From Actinomycetota bacterium (lineage in GTDB: Bacteria; Actinomycetota; Actinomycetes; Actinomycetales; Kineosporiaceae), in contig JAUPKJ010000083.1 of NCBI GenBank assembly GCA_030837505.1, forward strand, positions 1-37,609: 37,609 bases of DNA, in the 5' to 3' direction. The position numbers were made by a program, and so were the translations under genes. This document shows positions 1-7,320 of this stretch, in pieces (positions within the stretch are counted from its first letter, which is position 1; each line of letters opens with the position of its first letter). The notes under the pieces are model-generated. The model made no database searches and was not told where the DNA came from. It was given only the letters and a program-made list of their open reading frames with translations.

Positions 1-1
1 C

Positions 2-115
2 CGCCTGTACTCCCGCCACGGGTACGTGCCCTGTGGGCCGCCTCTCCCCCTGCCCGTCAGGGGCGAGAGTCTGCGCCCCATGTGGCGTGAGCCACAAGGT
101 CCCCGGGCGGCGTGA
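2..115 (+). CDS. 3' end of a possible GNAT-type acetyltransferase (partial)
   Basis: An open frame enters from the left edge and stops at TGA 113-115, giving 37 visible residues. It begins RLYSRHGYVPCG and continues to MWREP. A run of aromatic-Tyr, Arg/His, Gly-Tyr/Phe followed by Pro-rich residues and a closing Arg-Glu resembles the last strands of GNAT N-acetyltransferases, where the RLYERxGF segment follows acetyl-CoA site helix 4. The last ten codons lie inside the first units of a 25-bp tandem repeat, so the natural C-terminus may have been altered by repeat expansion. No start is visible and the substrate cannot be guessed. The call rests only on this short resemblance. Confidence 0.4.
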   Translation, partial: RLYSRHGYVPCGPPLPLPVRGESLRPMWREPQGPRAA

Positions 116-200
116 GCCACACGGTCCCCGGGCGGCGTGAACCACACGGTCCCCGGGCGGCGTGAGCCACACGGTCCCCGGGCGGCGTGAGCCACAAGGC
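83..200. repeat. 25-bp tandem repeat, 4.7 copies
   Basis: Units begin at 83, 108, 133, 158 and 183 (last one partial), with the pattern cggcgtgagccacacggtcc plus ccggg. Copies differ at one to three positions. The first unit lies inside the 3' end of the upstream reading frame, which stops at 115, so the array looks like tandem amplification of a gene end. A second array of 16-bp units (gggacactcggcgggc) follows at 201-245. There are no spacers, so it is not a CRISPR. Confidence 0.9.
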
Positions 201-245
201 GGGACGCTCGGCGGGCGGGACACTCGGCGGGCGGGACACTCGACG
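201..245. repeat. 16-bp tandem repeat, nearly 3 copies
   Basis: Units at 201-216, 217-232 and 233-245 share the pattern gggacactcggcgggc. They directly continue the 25-bp array. The region has no convincing reading frame. Confidence 0.8.
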
Positions 246-258
246 CCCCGGAATCCCT

Positions 259-300
259 CCGGTGGGGCGGCTCCGGTTTTTCTCCGGGCCGCCCCACCGG
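259..300. terminator. Bidirectional hairpin between convergent genes
   Basis: Arms 259-271 and 288-300 pair perfectly over 13 bp. A further CCGG/CCGG pairing closes a T-rich 7-nt loop (tttttct), leaving one bulged T. It lies between the plus gene ending at 115 and the minus gene ending at 375. No T-tract follows on either strand, as is usual for actinobacterial terminators. Confidence 0.7.
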
Positions 301-374
301 GCTGTGTCCTGCGTCGGGCTGCGTTCTGCGTGGTCAGTTCGCGCCGATCGTTGTCACCGGTCCGTGCCGGGCCG

Positions 375-878
375 TCAGTCCGTACCGGTTGTGTTCTCGT
401 CCGCCTCGGGGGCCTGCGCGGCAGCGCGCGTGAGGAGGTCGGTGACAGTACTCGCTGCGAATCCCATGCACTGGGCGCAGAACGCCTGCTGTTCCGGAGT
501 GTGCACGACCAGGTCCCCCAACAACTGGGAGCAGCGGTCCGATCCGAACCGCTCCGTGAAACGGGCGTGGAGTTCCTTGCCGGCTTCGAAGGACGGCCCG
601 ACGGGCTCCGAGGCGTCCTTGCGCCCCAGGGCCAGCCCGAGCGCCATGAAGCCGCCCGTGACCGCGCCGCAGGTGAGCCGCAAGCCGCTCATCCCACCGC
701 CGAAGGGGGTCGCGATCCCGTACGCCGATTCGGGCAGACGCAGGTCGTTCGCGTCGTTGCAGGCTCTCAGGACGGATTCGCTGCAGGTCAGGCCGGTTTC
801 GGCGTATTGTGCGGCCAGATCGGCCGGATCGATGCCCTGGTCGTGCGTCGCTGTGACCGGCACGTCGTTCATGGTCAT
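375..878 (-). CDS. C_GCAxxG_C_C family redox protein
   Basis: A 167-residue protein with the cysteine pattern of the C_GCAxxG_C_C family (putative redox-active). Cys32 and Cys40 come first. The signature CGAVTG follows at residues 70-75, inside a glycine-rich stretch beginning FGGGMSG. Then come Cys116 and the pair Cys134/Cys137 (FCAQC). Family members are small, often iron-sulfur or disulfide-linked proteins of unknown substrate. The start ATG at 878 has a GAGG ribosome site about 7 nt upstream; the ATG at 872 is an alternative. The gene stands alone, facing manA divergently across a long spacer. A 9-bp inverted repeat lies in its 5' leader. The family is clear from the motif; the biochemical role is unknown. 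Confidence 0.85.
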   Translation of the reverse strand: MTMNDVPVTATHDQGIDPADLAAQYAETGLTCSESVLRACNDANDLRLPESAYGIATPFGGGMSGLRLTCGAVTGGFMALGLALGRKDASEPVGPSFEAGKELHARFTERFGSDRCSQLLGDLVVHTPEQQAFCAQCMGFAASTVTDLLTRAAAQAPEADENTTGTD

Positions 879-915
879 GTTCTACCTCGTTCCCCAACCC
901 CGAAGGGATACCGGA

Positions 916-946
916 CCGGGGAACCTCAAATGTCCCAGTTCCCCGG
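916..946. promoter_or_regulatory. Inverted repeat in the leader of the C_GCAxxG gene
   Basis: CCGGGGAAC (916-924) and GTTCCCCGG (938-946) form a perfect 9-bp inverted repeat with a 13-nt spacer. A TAnnnT box on the minus strand (TAGTGT, 963-958) would start transcription near 951, just upstream. The repeat could therefore be a repressor operator or a leader hairpin. No regulator is identified. Confidence 0.4.
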
Positions 947-1414
947 AAAGTGCCCATACACTATTCGGCGAAGAGCTTGCCGGATCGGCCCTGGCACAAG
1001 CTCCGCCGAGTCCGGCAACGGCCGCGTCCCCACAGCATCCCCGCCGGCCGGTACAGGGTCCAGCCCAGGGTCGGATGCAGCCTCCTCCCGCCTCGGACAC
1101 GGCCCGTCGGCAGGGGCACGGTCACAGGGACATCACGGAACTCAGCCAGATGGCTCTCAGTTCCCGGTGTCACTGTTGGTGGGAACAAGTAAGGACTGCC
1201 GTCCGGGATACTGTTTCGCCGTTGACCACAAGCGCGAGCTGACTCGGGAGCTCGACGCCCGACCGACCGCCCGCCCCGGGCGGGAACGGGTGACGTTGCT
1301 GGCCCGTGCGGTCCGCGACCGCGAGGGAGGCCACAGATCGCCACCGATGTTTTTCCCCAGCCCGCTGTGAGCGGTTTTCCCCAGCCCGCTGTGAGCGGTC
1401 CGTGGCCGTTACGC
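947..1414. other. Non-coding spacer between the C_GCAxxG gene and manA
   Basis: The reading frames here are compositional; I recognise no protein family on either strand. The stretch holds a short GC hairpin (1270-1284) and a perfect 24-bp tandem duplication (1351-1374 and 1375-1398) just before manA. I see no tRNA or other structured RNA. Confidence 0.5.
1351..1398. repeat. Perfect 24-bp tandem duplication at the manA start
   Basis: The 24 bases 1351-1374 recur exactly at 1375-1398. Because 24 is a multiple of three, the copies place in-frame GTG codons at 1367 and 1391 ahead of the ATG at 1415. This makes the true manA start uncertain. Confidence 0.9.
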
Positions 1415-2659
1415 ATGCGCAACCCCATCCGGGGCTACGAATGGGGATCGGTCACAGCACTGGCCTGTCTGCAGGGCAGGACCCCCGACGGTTCCCCGGA
1501 GGCCGAACTGTGGATGGGGGCCCATCCGTCCGCGCCTTCCGCCCTGCTTCCCCCGGGGGGCCCCGAGCTGCCCCTGGACGTTCTGATCAAGCAGTCCCCC
1601 GAGTTGTTGGGGGACGACGTCCTGCAGCGCTTCGGAGCGCGCCTGCCCTACCTGCTCAAGGTCCTGGCGATCGCCAAGCCCCTGTCCGTCCAGGTGCATC
1701 CCGGAGCGCGCCGGGCGCTCGCGGCGTGGGAGAACGAGTCGGACGCCGGCAGGCAGCACTACGTGGACCCCTTTCCCAAACCGGAGCTGCTGTACGCGCT
1801 CGAACCCATGGACGTCATGTGCGGCTTCCGGCCGGCCAAACAGGCCTCGCACCTGTTGGAGGCCCTGGGGGGCGCTCGCCTGGCGTCGGTGCGCGAGGCG
1901 TTGGACGGTCCCGGCGAGGAGACGGACCGCCTCCAGTGCGCCTTCCGGACCCTGGTGACCTGGCCGGACGAGGACCGGAACGCCCTGACCACCGAGGTCA
2001 GGGACAAGGCCCGGCTGCTGCTGCGCGAGGTCGGCCGACGGCCGGGGGACAACGAGATCGACGGCGACGACCGCCGCGCCCTGACCTGGGCGCTGCGCCT
2101 GGCGCGCCTGCATCCGCACGATCCCCTGGTCGTCGCTCCCTTCCTGCTGGACCTGGTCCGACTGGACCCGGGGCAGACCCTGTTCGTCCCGGAAGGTGCC
2201 CCCCACGCCTACCTGCACGGCTGCGGCGTCGAGATCATGGGGAACTCTGACAACGTCCTGAGGGCCGGGCTGACCCACAAGCCGGTCGCCGTGGACGAGC
2301 TCCTGGAGGTCATCGACGGTCGGACGAGGCCTGTCCGGGATGTCCCGCAGACCCGGGTCGGCCCCCACGAGATCGTGTGGCATCCGCCGGCAGAGGAGTT
2401 CCAGCTGTCACGGATCTGGCTGACCGACGCCGATCCGGTCGAGGTCTGGTCGCGCCTGCGCGGTCCGCAGATCCTGTTGTGCACCCGCGGCTGCGCGGTG
2501 GTGCGCCACGGGGACGGCGAGGTGAGGCTGAGGGCCGGCGAGTCGGCCTTCGTCGCGGCCGGTGGGGGAAGGACGACCGTCGCCGGTCCGGCGGAGGTGT
2601 TCCGGGCGGCCCCGGGCACGGCGGATCAGGGTGTGGGCTCCGAGACGTTCACGGCGTAG
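1415..2659 (+). CDS. manA: Mannose-6-phosphate isomerase, class I
   Basis: Zinc-dependent interconversion of fructose-6-phosphate and mannose-6-phosphate, feeding GDP-mannose and mannolipid synthesis in the cytoplasm. With the ATG at 1415 it has 414 residues. The N-terminus MRNPIRGYEWGS matches the family start. Zinc ligands are visible as Gln93 and His95 (VQVHPG), Glu124 (KPELLYAL) and His264 (EGAPHAYLHG). The active-site arginine lies in NVLRAGLT near residue 283. A C-terminal cupin-like part follows. No ribosome site precedes any of the three in-frame starts (GTG 1367, GTG 1391, ATG 1415). I chose 1415 because the conserved sequence begins there. Its 3' end overlaps convergent xth by 34 bp. 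Confidence 0.93.
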   Translation: MRNPIRGYEWGSVTALACLQGRTPDGSPEAELWMGAHPSAPSALLPPGGPELPLDVLIKQSPELLGDDVLQRFGARLPYLLKVLAIAKPLSVQVHPGARRALAAWENESDAGRQHYVDPFPKPELLYALEPMDVMCGFRPAKQASHLLEALGGARLASVREALDGPGEETDRLQCAFRTLVTWPDEDRNALTTEVRDKARLLLREVGRRPGDNEIDGDDRRALTWALRLARLHPHDPLVVAPFLLDLVRLDPGQTLFVPEGAPHAYLHGCGVEIMGNSDNVLRAGLTHKPVAVDELLEVIDGRTRPVRDVPQTRVGPHEIVWHPPAEEFQLSRIWLTDADPVEVWSRLRGPQILLCTRGCAVVRHGDGEVRLRAGESAFVAAGGGRTTVAGPAEVFRAAPGTADQGVGSETFTA

Positions 2660-3465
2660 TCCACCACGAGCGGAGCATGGTCGCTCCATCGTTCGGCGTA
2701 GGACGGTGCCCGGTCGACCTCGGCGCCCAGGGCCAGTTCCGCGAGCCCGGCGGTGGCGATCTGCAGGTCGATCCGCCATCCGACGTCGCGGTCGAAGGCC
2801 TGGCCCCTCCAGCTCCACCAGGTGTACGGACCGGGCACCTCACCGGCGAGGTGCCGGTGGACGTCGACGAAACCGTCCTGGGCGTACAGGCGGTCGAGCC
2901 AGGCCCGTTCCTCGGGCAGGAAACCGGCCTTCTTGAGGTTTCCCTTCCAGTTCTTGATGTCCGGTTCCCGGTGTCCGACGTTGAAGTCGCCGCACACGAG
3001 CAGGTGTCTGCCGTCGGCGGCCAGGTCGAGCATCCGGGAGCGCGCGACGTCGAGGAAGCGGTATTTCTCGTCCTGTCGGGGGGTGTCCGCCTGCCCGGTG
3101 GGCACGTACACCGACACGACCGTGAGCAGGCCGGGATCGACGTCGACGGCGTGGTCGGCCTCGACCCAACGCCCCGCCGCGGCGAACTCCTGGGCCGCCG
3201 GTGTCGCGCCTGCCCCGACGCGCACGGCCGACGGCGTGCTCCGGGAGAGCACGGCGACCCCGGCGCGGCCCTTGGCCGAGGCCTCCTGGTGGACCCCCTG
3301 CCGTGTGAGTCCCAGGATCCCGGTGAGCACGTCGTCCGGGGCGCGCACCTCCTGCAGGCACAGCACGTCCGGGTCGCGGGACCGCAGCCACGGCTCGATC
3401 CCCCGGCGCTGTGCCGCGCGGATCCCGTTCACGTTCACGGTCGCGACCCTGAGCATGACACTCAT
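2626..3465 (-). CDS. xth: Exodeoxyribonuclease III / AP endonuclease
   Basis: A 279-residue base-excision-repair enzyme of the exonuclease III class of the endonuclease/exonuclease/phosphatase fold. It cleaves abasic sites and removes 3' blocks. Visible catalytic elements are Asn11/Asn13 (VNVNGIRA), the Mg ligand Glu39 (LCLQEVR), Tyr120 (VYVPTG), Asp160-Asn162 (CGDFNVGHRE) and the closing WSDHAPLVVDY with the Asp-His pair. The DNA-contact loop TWWSWRGQAFDRDVGWRIDL is intact. The start ATG at 3465 is preceded by GAGGCAGG. A second ATG three codons in (3456) is possible. It converges on manA with a 34-bp overlap and diverges from the amidohydrolase. Confidence 0.95.
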   Translation of the reverse strand: MSVMLRVATVNVNGIRAAQRRGIEPWLRSRDPDVLCLQEVRAPDDVLTGILGLTRQGVHQEASAKGRAGVAVLSRSTPSAVRVGAGATPAAQEFAAAGRWVEADHAVDVDPGLLTVVSVYVPTGQADTPRQDEKYRFLDVARSRMLDLAADGRHLLVCGDFNVGHREPDIKNWKGNLKKAGFLPEERAWLDRLYAQDGFVDVHRHLAGEVPGPYTWWSWRGQAFDRDVGWRIDLQIATAGLAELALGAEVDRAPSYAERWSDHAPLVVDYAVNVSEPTP

Positions 3466-3617
3466 CCTGCCTCATCGGTCGAACTGCCGCCCAGGGGAGG
3501 CCGCCCGGCCCGAAAGAACGATTTTCGCACGAGCTCGTACGATTTCCGACGGGAACGGGGCGGGACGCGGGGCCGGGCGGACAGGTCGGGAGCGGTCCGG
3601 CAAGGTAGGAAGGAACC

Positions 3618-4844
3618 ATGAGCATCCTGGACGACGCGCTGGCCCTCACCGGGAGTCTCGTTGACCTCCGCCACCGCCTGCACCAGCGCCCCGAGATCGG
3701 TCTCGATCTGCCCCTGACCCAGAGAACCGTGCTGTCCGAGCTCGACGGCCTCGGTCTGGAGATCACCACAGGGCGGTCCTGCACCTCGGTGACGGCGGTC
3801 CTGCGGGGAGGGGCGGATCCCGGCCCGGGTGGGCCCCGCCGTCCCACCGTGCTGCTGCGCGGGGACATGGACGCCCTGCCCGTGCAGGAGGAGGTCGAGG
3901 TCCCCTACCGGTCGCAGGTGCCAGGGGTCATGCACGCCTGCGGTCACGATCTGCACACGACGATGCTCGTCGGGGCGGCCCGGGTCCTGGCCGCCCGCCG
4001 GGAGGACCTCCCCGGTGACGTGATCTTCATGTTCCAACCGGGCGAGGAGGGCTTCGACGGCGCGTCCAAGATGATCGCCGAGGGGGTTCTCGACGTCACG
4101 GGGGAACGGCCACAGGCCGCCTACGCCCTGCACGTCATGAGTTCCCTCACCCCCCGGGGCACCGTCATCAGCCGTCCGGGACCCCTCATGGCCGCCAGCG
4201 ACGGCCTGTCCGTGACCGTGCGCGGCCGCGGGGGGCACGGCAGTTCGCCCCAGACGGCCGCCGACCCGATCCCGGCGGCCTGCGAGATGGTCCTGGCCCT
4301 GCAGACGGCGCTCAGCCGCACCGTGAGCGCGTTCGATTCCGTGGTCCTCACCGTCGGTTCCCTGCACGCCGGCACCAAACGGAACGTCATCCCGGACACG
4401 GCCTGCTTCGAGGCGACGCTGAGGACCTTCTCCCCCACCGTGCGCGACCTCGTGGTCGCCACGGCCGAACGCGTGTGTCAGGGGGTGGCAGCGGCCCACG
4501 GCGTCGGGGTCGAGGTCCGCTTCGAGGCCGAGTACCCGGTGACGGTCAACGACGCCGTGGAGACGGCCTTCGCCCTCGGGGTCGCCGAGGAGCTCTCGGG
4601 CCGGGACCGGGTGTTCCAGATGGACTACCCGATCGCAGGGGCCGAGGACTTCTCCCGGGTCCTCGCCGAGGTGCCCGGGGTGATGCTCTTCCTCGGCGCC
4701 ATGACCCAGGACACGGATCCGACCCTGGCCCCGACGATCCACTCCCCCCGGGCGTCCTTCGACGACGGCGTGCTGCCCCAGGGGACCGCCCTGCTGGCGA
4801 CCCTGGCGACCCGCCGTCTGTCCTGCGAGCTCGCGCGCGACTGA
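3618..4844 (+). CDS. M20-family amidohydrolase (aminoacylase / hippurate-hydrolase type)
   Basis: A 408-residue cytoplasmic dizinc metallohydrolase, family M20 subfamily D, that cleaves N-acyl amino acids or similar amides. The signature RHRLHQRPE is at 18-26 and RGDMDALPV at 81-89. The metal site includes Cys108 and His110 (HACGHDLHTT), Glu143-Glu144 (QPGEEG) and His172 (ALHVM). GGHGSSP marks the lid domain and a final metal His lies in TIHSPRASFDD. A strong GGAAGGAA ribosome site precedes the ATG. It is a single-gene unit that ends in a 20-bp hairpin shared with convergent folD. The substrate cannot be decided between acyl amino acids, indole-amino acid conjugates and peptidoglycan-derived amides. 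Confidence 0.9.
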   Translation: MSILDDALALTGSLVDLRHRLHQRPEIGLDLPLTQRTVLSELDGLGLEITTGRSCTSVTAVLRGGADPGPGGPRRPTVLLRGDMDALPVQEEVEVPYRSQVPGVMHACGHDLHTTMLVGAARVLAARREDLPGDVIFMFQPGEEGFDGASKMIAEGVLDVTGERPQAAYALHVMSSLTPRGTVISRPGPLMAASDGLSVTVRGRGGHGSSPQTAADPIPAACEMVLALQTALSRTVSAFDSVVLTVGSLHAGTKRNVIPDTACFEATLRTFSPTVRDLVVATAERVCQGVAAAHGVGVEVRFEAEYPVTVNDAVETAFALGVAEELSGRDRVFQMDYPIAGAEDFSRVLAEVPGVMLFLGAMTQDTDPTLAPTIHSPRASFDDGVLPQGTALLATLATRRLSCELARD

Positions 4845-4854
4845 CCGCCATCGA

Positions 4855-4902
4855 CCGGGCCCCCGCCCACCCGCTCGCCTCGGCGGGTGGGCGGGGGCCC
4901 GG
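4855..4902. terminator. Bidirectional terminator between the amidohydrolase and folD
   Basis: Arms 4855-4874 and 4883-4902 pair perfectly over 20 bp around an 8-nt loop (tcgcctcg). It lies 10 nt past the amidohydrolase stop and 6 nt before the folD stop, serving both convergent genes. There is no T-tract. Confidence 0.85.
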
Positions 4903-4908
4903 GGCCTG

Positions 4909-5814
4909 TCAGTCGGTCGCGATCCCCGCGGCGCGTTCGGCGATCTCCACGAGGTTGACCAACAGCATCGCCCTGGTCATGGGGCCGATGCCGCCGGGCA
5001 CCGGGGTCAGGGCCCCCGCGACCTGCGCCACCAGCGGATCGACGTCTCCGACCAGGCGGTTCTTGCCCGTCAGCGGGTCGGTGACCCGGTTGATGCCCAC
5101 GTCGACGACCACGGCTCCGGGACGGACCATCTGCGCGGTGAGCACGCCGGGCACCCCGGCGGCCGCCACGACGACGTCGGCGGCCCGGGTGTGCTCTGCG
5201 ACGTCCCGGGTGCCGGTGTGGCACAGGGTCACGGTCGCGTTGACTTGTTTGCGGGTGAGCAGCAGCCCGAGCGTCCGGCCGACGATCACGCTGCGGCCCA
5301 GGACGCAGACCCTGCTGCCCGCCAGGTCGATCCCGTGGCGCCCCAGCAGTTCGATGATGCCGCGGGGGGTGCAGGGCAGCGGGGAGTCGATCGGCCCGGA
5401 CACCCGCGAGACCAGGTTGCCCAGGTTCGCGGGGTGCAGGCCGTCGGCGTCCTTGGCCGGGTCGATCAGGTCGATCACGGCCTGCTCGTCGATTCCCCGG
5501 GGCAGGGGGAGCTGCACGATGTAACCCGTGCAGGCAGGGTCGGCGTTGAGTTCGCGCACGGCCTGCTCGATGCGGTCCTGGGTCGCGTCGGCCGGTAGGT
5601 CGATCCGCAGGGACTCGACCCCCACCTGGGCGCAGTCGCGGTGCTTGCCCGCGACGTAGGCCAGGCTGCCCGGGTCCTGCCCGACCAGGATCGTGCCCAG
5701 TCCGCACACGACCCCGGCGGCCCTGAGGGCCTCGACCCGCCCGGCCAGTTCGCCTTTGATCGCTTCGGCGGTCGCGGCGCCGTCGAGCAGGCGGGCCGTG
5801 CTCGGGGCGGTCAC
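4909..5814 (-). CDS. folD: Methylenetetrahydrofolate dehydrogenase / methenyl-THF cyclohydrolase
   Basis: Bifunctional, 301 residues. It oxidises 5,10-methylene-THF with NADP and hydrolyses methenyl-THF to 10-formyl-THF, the donor used by PurN and PurH. Catalytic residues align with the E. coli enzyme one position shifted: Tyr53, Lys57 (YVAGKHRDC), Gln101 (QLPLP) and Asp124 (KDADG). The nucleotide site is [10 protein letters not shown] at 171-180, followed late by [14 protein letters not shown]. The start is GTG at 5814. It overlaps the glyA stop by four bases (GTGA), so folD is translationally coupled to glyA. Both lie downstream of the ZTP riboswitch. Confidence 0.96.
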   Translation of the reverse strand: MTAPSTARLLDGAATAEAIKGELAGRVEALRAAGVVCGLGTILVGQDPGSLAYVAGKHRDCAQVGVESLRIDLPADATQDRIEQAVRELNADPACTGYIVQLPLPRGIDEQAVIDLIDPAKDADGLHPANLGNLVSRVSGPIDSPLPCTPRGIIELLGRHGIDLAGSRVCVLGRSVIVGRTLGLLLTRKQVNATVTLCHTGTRDVAEHTRAADVVVAAAGVPGVLTAQMVRPGAVVVDVGINRVTDPLTGKNRLVGDVDPLVAQVAGALTPVPGGIGPMTRAMLLVNLVEIAERAAGIATD

Positions 5815-7130
5815 CAGGTCTCCAGGCCGTCGTAGAGCGGGAAGTCCGTGGCGAGGCGGGCCACGCGGGCTCGCAGGGCGTCGATGTCGCAGGCCGGCTG
5901 CAGCGCCAGGGCGATGACGTCGGCGACCTCAGCGAACTGTTCGTCACCGAAACCACGGGTCGCCAGGGCGGGGGTCCCGATCCTCAGACCCGAGGTGATC
6001 ATCGGGGGGCGGGGGTCAAACGGGACGGCGTTGCGGTTCACGGTGATGCCGACCTGGTGCAGCCGGTCCTCGGCCTGCTGGCCGTCCAGCTCGGACTCCC
6101 GCAGGTCCACGAGGACGAGGTGGACGTCGGTCCCGCCGGTCAGCACCGAGACCCCGGCCTTGCGGGCGTCGGGGGCGAGGAGTCGTTCGGCCAGGATCCG
6201 GGCGCCGTCGAGGATCCGCTGCTGGCGCCGGGCGAACTCCTTGCTCGCCGCGATCCGGAAGGCCACGGCCTTGCCGGCGATGACGTGCATGAGCGGGCCG
6301 CCCTGCACCCCGGGGAAGACCGCGGACTGGAACTTCCTGGCGCGTTCGTCGGTGGCCGCCAGGATGAGGCCGCCGCGCGGGCCGGCCAGGGTCTTGTGCG
6401 TGGTGGAGGTGACGACGTCGGCGTGGGGCACGGGGTTCGGGTGCAGACCGGCGGCCACGAGCCCGGCGAAGTGGGCCATGTCCACCATGAGCAGTGCGCC
6501 GACCTCGTCGGCGATCGACCGGAAGGCCGCGAAGTCCAGGTGACGGGGGTAGGCCGACCACCCGGCGATGATCAGCTGGGGCCGGTGTTCGAGGGCTGCC
6601 GCCCGGACGGCGTCCATGTCGAGGCGGAAGGTCGTGGGATCGACCTGGTAGGTGGCGGCCTCGTACAGCCGGCCCGAGAAGTTCAGGCGCATGCCGTGGG
6701 TCAGGTGACCGCCGTGGGCGAGCTCCAGGCCCAGGATCCGGTCCCCGGGCTTCAGGAGCGCCTGCATGGCCGCGCAGTTGGCCTGGGCGCCGGAGTGCGG
6801 CTGGACGTTGGCGTAGCCGGCGCCGAACAGGGCCTTGACCCGGTCCCTCGCGAGGTCCTCCGCGACGTCGACGTGCTCGCAGCCGCCGTAGTACCGCTTG
6901 CCGGGGTAGCCCTCGGCGTACTTGTTGGTCAGGACGCTGCCCTGGGCCTGCATCACGGCCCGGGGGGCGAAGTTCTCGCTGGCGATCATTTCCAGGGTGT
7001 CGCGCTGGCGGCCCAGCTCTGCCTTCAGCACGGAGGCGAGTTCCGGGTCCACCTGGTCCAGGGGCGCAGTGGTGATCTCCTGGGGAGATCGGTGCTCCGA
7101 CGCGCTGGTGGCAGGGGTGTCAGTGCTCAT
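5811..7130 (-). CDS. glyA: Serine hydroxymethyltransferase
   Basis: A 439-residue PLP enzyme converting serine plus THF to glycine plus 5,10-methylene-THF, the main entry of one-carbon units. The PLP lysine is Lys246 ([14 protein letters not shown]). Asp217 and His220 ([10 protein letters not shown]) contact the cofactor. SENFAP and the YGG-containing segment KRYYGGCE complete the family pattern. The start ATG at 7130 has AGGAG about 10 nt upstream. It leads a two-gene unit with folD. The leader carries a ZTP riboswitch, so expression should rise when ZTP accumulates through lack of 10-formyl-THF. Confidence 0.97.
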   Translation of the reverse strand: MSTDTPATSASEHRSPQEITTAPLDQVDPELASVLKAELGRQRDTLEMIASENFAPRAVMQAQGSVLTNKYAEGYPGKRYYGGCEHVDVAEDLARDRVKALFGAGYANVQPHSGAQANCAAMQALLKPGDRILGLELAHGGHLTHGMRLNFSGRLYEAATYQVDPTTFRLDMDAVRAAALEHRPQLIIAGWSAYPRHLDFAAFRSIADEVGALLMVDMAHFAGLVAAGLHPNPVPHADVVTSTTHKTLAGPRGGLILAATDERARKFQSAVFPGVQGGPLMHVIAGKAVAFRIAASKEFARRQQRILDGARILAERLLAPDARKAGVSVLTGGTDVHLVLVDLRESELDGQQAEDRLHQVGITVNRNAVPFDPRPPMITSGLRIGTPALATRGFGDEQFAEVADVIALALQPACDIDALRARVARLATDFPLYDGLETW

Positions 7131-7141
7131 GGGGGGCGCTC

Positions 7142-7192
7142 CTAGCAGAACATGCGTGTCCGTCGGCCGGCAGCCGAGCCACCGGCCCTCAC
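7142..7192 (-). CDS. Possible 16-residue ORF between the riboswitch and glyA
   Basis: GTG at 7192 opens 16 codons ending at TAG 7144-7142. A GGAGG motif (7201-7197) lies directly at the 3' edge of the riboswitch, only 4 nt before the GTG. The stop codon overlaps the glyA ribosome site (TAGGAG). The predicted peptide ([16 protein letters not shown]) has no recognised function. Its placement would let the riboswitch gate a small ORF coupled to glyA. Inference only; coding is unproven. Confidence 0.25.
   Translation of the reverse strand: MRAGGSAAGRRTRMFC
7165..7187 (-). terminator. GC hairpin downstream of the ZTP aptamer (possible expression platform)
   Basis: GGCCGG (7187-7182 on the minus strand) pairs with CCGGCC (7170-7165) around an 11-nt loop, between the aptamer and the glyA ribosome site. 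It could be part of the switching element. There is no U-tract, so intrinsic termination is not shown. Confidence 0.35.
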
Positions 7193-7196
7193 AGAT

Positions 7197-7288
7197 CCTC
7201 CGGACCCAGGCGAACGGCCCCGGGAGGACATGTCACCATCTGCTCCGCCGCTCCCTGGTGGTGACCCACCCGAACGCCAGTCGCGACC
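7197..7288 (-). ncRNA. ZTP riboswitch (pfl motif) upstream of glyA-folD
   Basis: Read on the minus strand, the segment begins GGTCGCGACTGGCG (7288-7275). It continues with a hairpin GGTGG-gtca-CCACC and the conserved CAGGGAGCGGC, and ends CGCCTGGG. GUCGC pairs with GCGGC (one wobble) as P1, and GGCG of the 5' part can pair with the 3' CGCC as the pseudoknot. These are the conserved blocks of the pfl/ZTP aptamer, which binds ZTP/ZMP and is known to precede glyA, folD and purH in many bacteria. A TATTCT box at 7299-7294 would start transcription at about the first aptamer base, which supports the boundaries. I have not scored it against a covariance model. Confidence 0.88.
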
Positions 7289-7293
7289 AGGTC

Positions 7294-7299
7294 AGAATA
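7294..7299 (-). promoter_or_regulatory. -10 element of the glyA-folD promoter
   Basis: TATTCT on the minus strand fits TAnnnT. A start 7 nt downstream falls at 7287-7288, the first base of the riboswitch. A weak TGAGCC lies 18 bp upstream, overlapping the stop codon of the deacetylase gene. Confidence 0.55.
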
Positions 7300-7320
7300 C
7301 CAATCACGCCGGGCGAGGGC

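Noticed and set aside
83-245. CRISPR array
   Set aside because: The units are contiguous with no unique spacers, and no cas genes are present.
162-1370. Two overlapping 350-400-codon plus-strand frames
   Set aside because: They run through tandem repeats, a terminator hairpin and the antisense of the C_GCAxxG gene. No family is recognisable.
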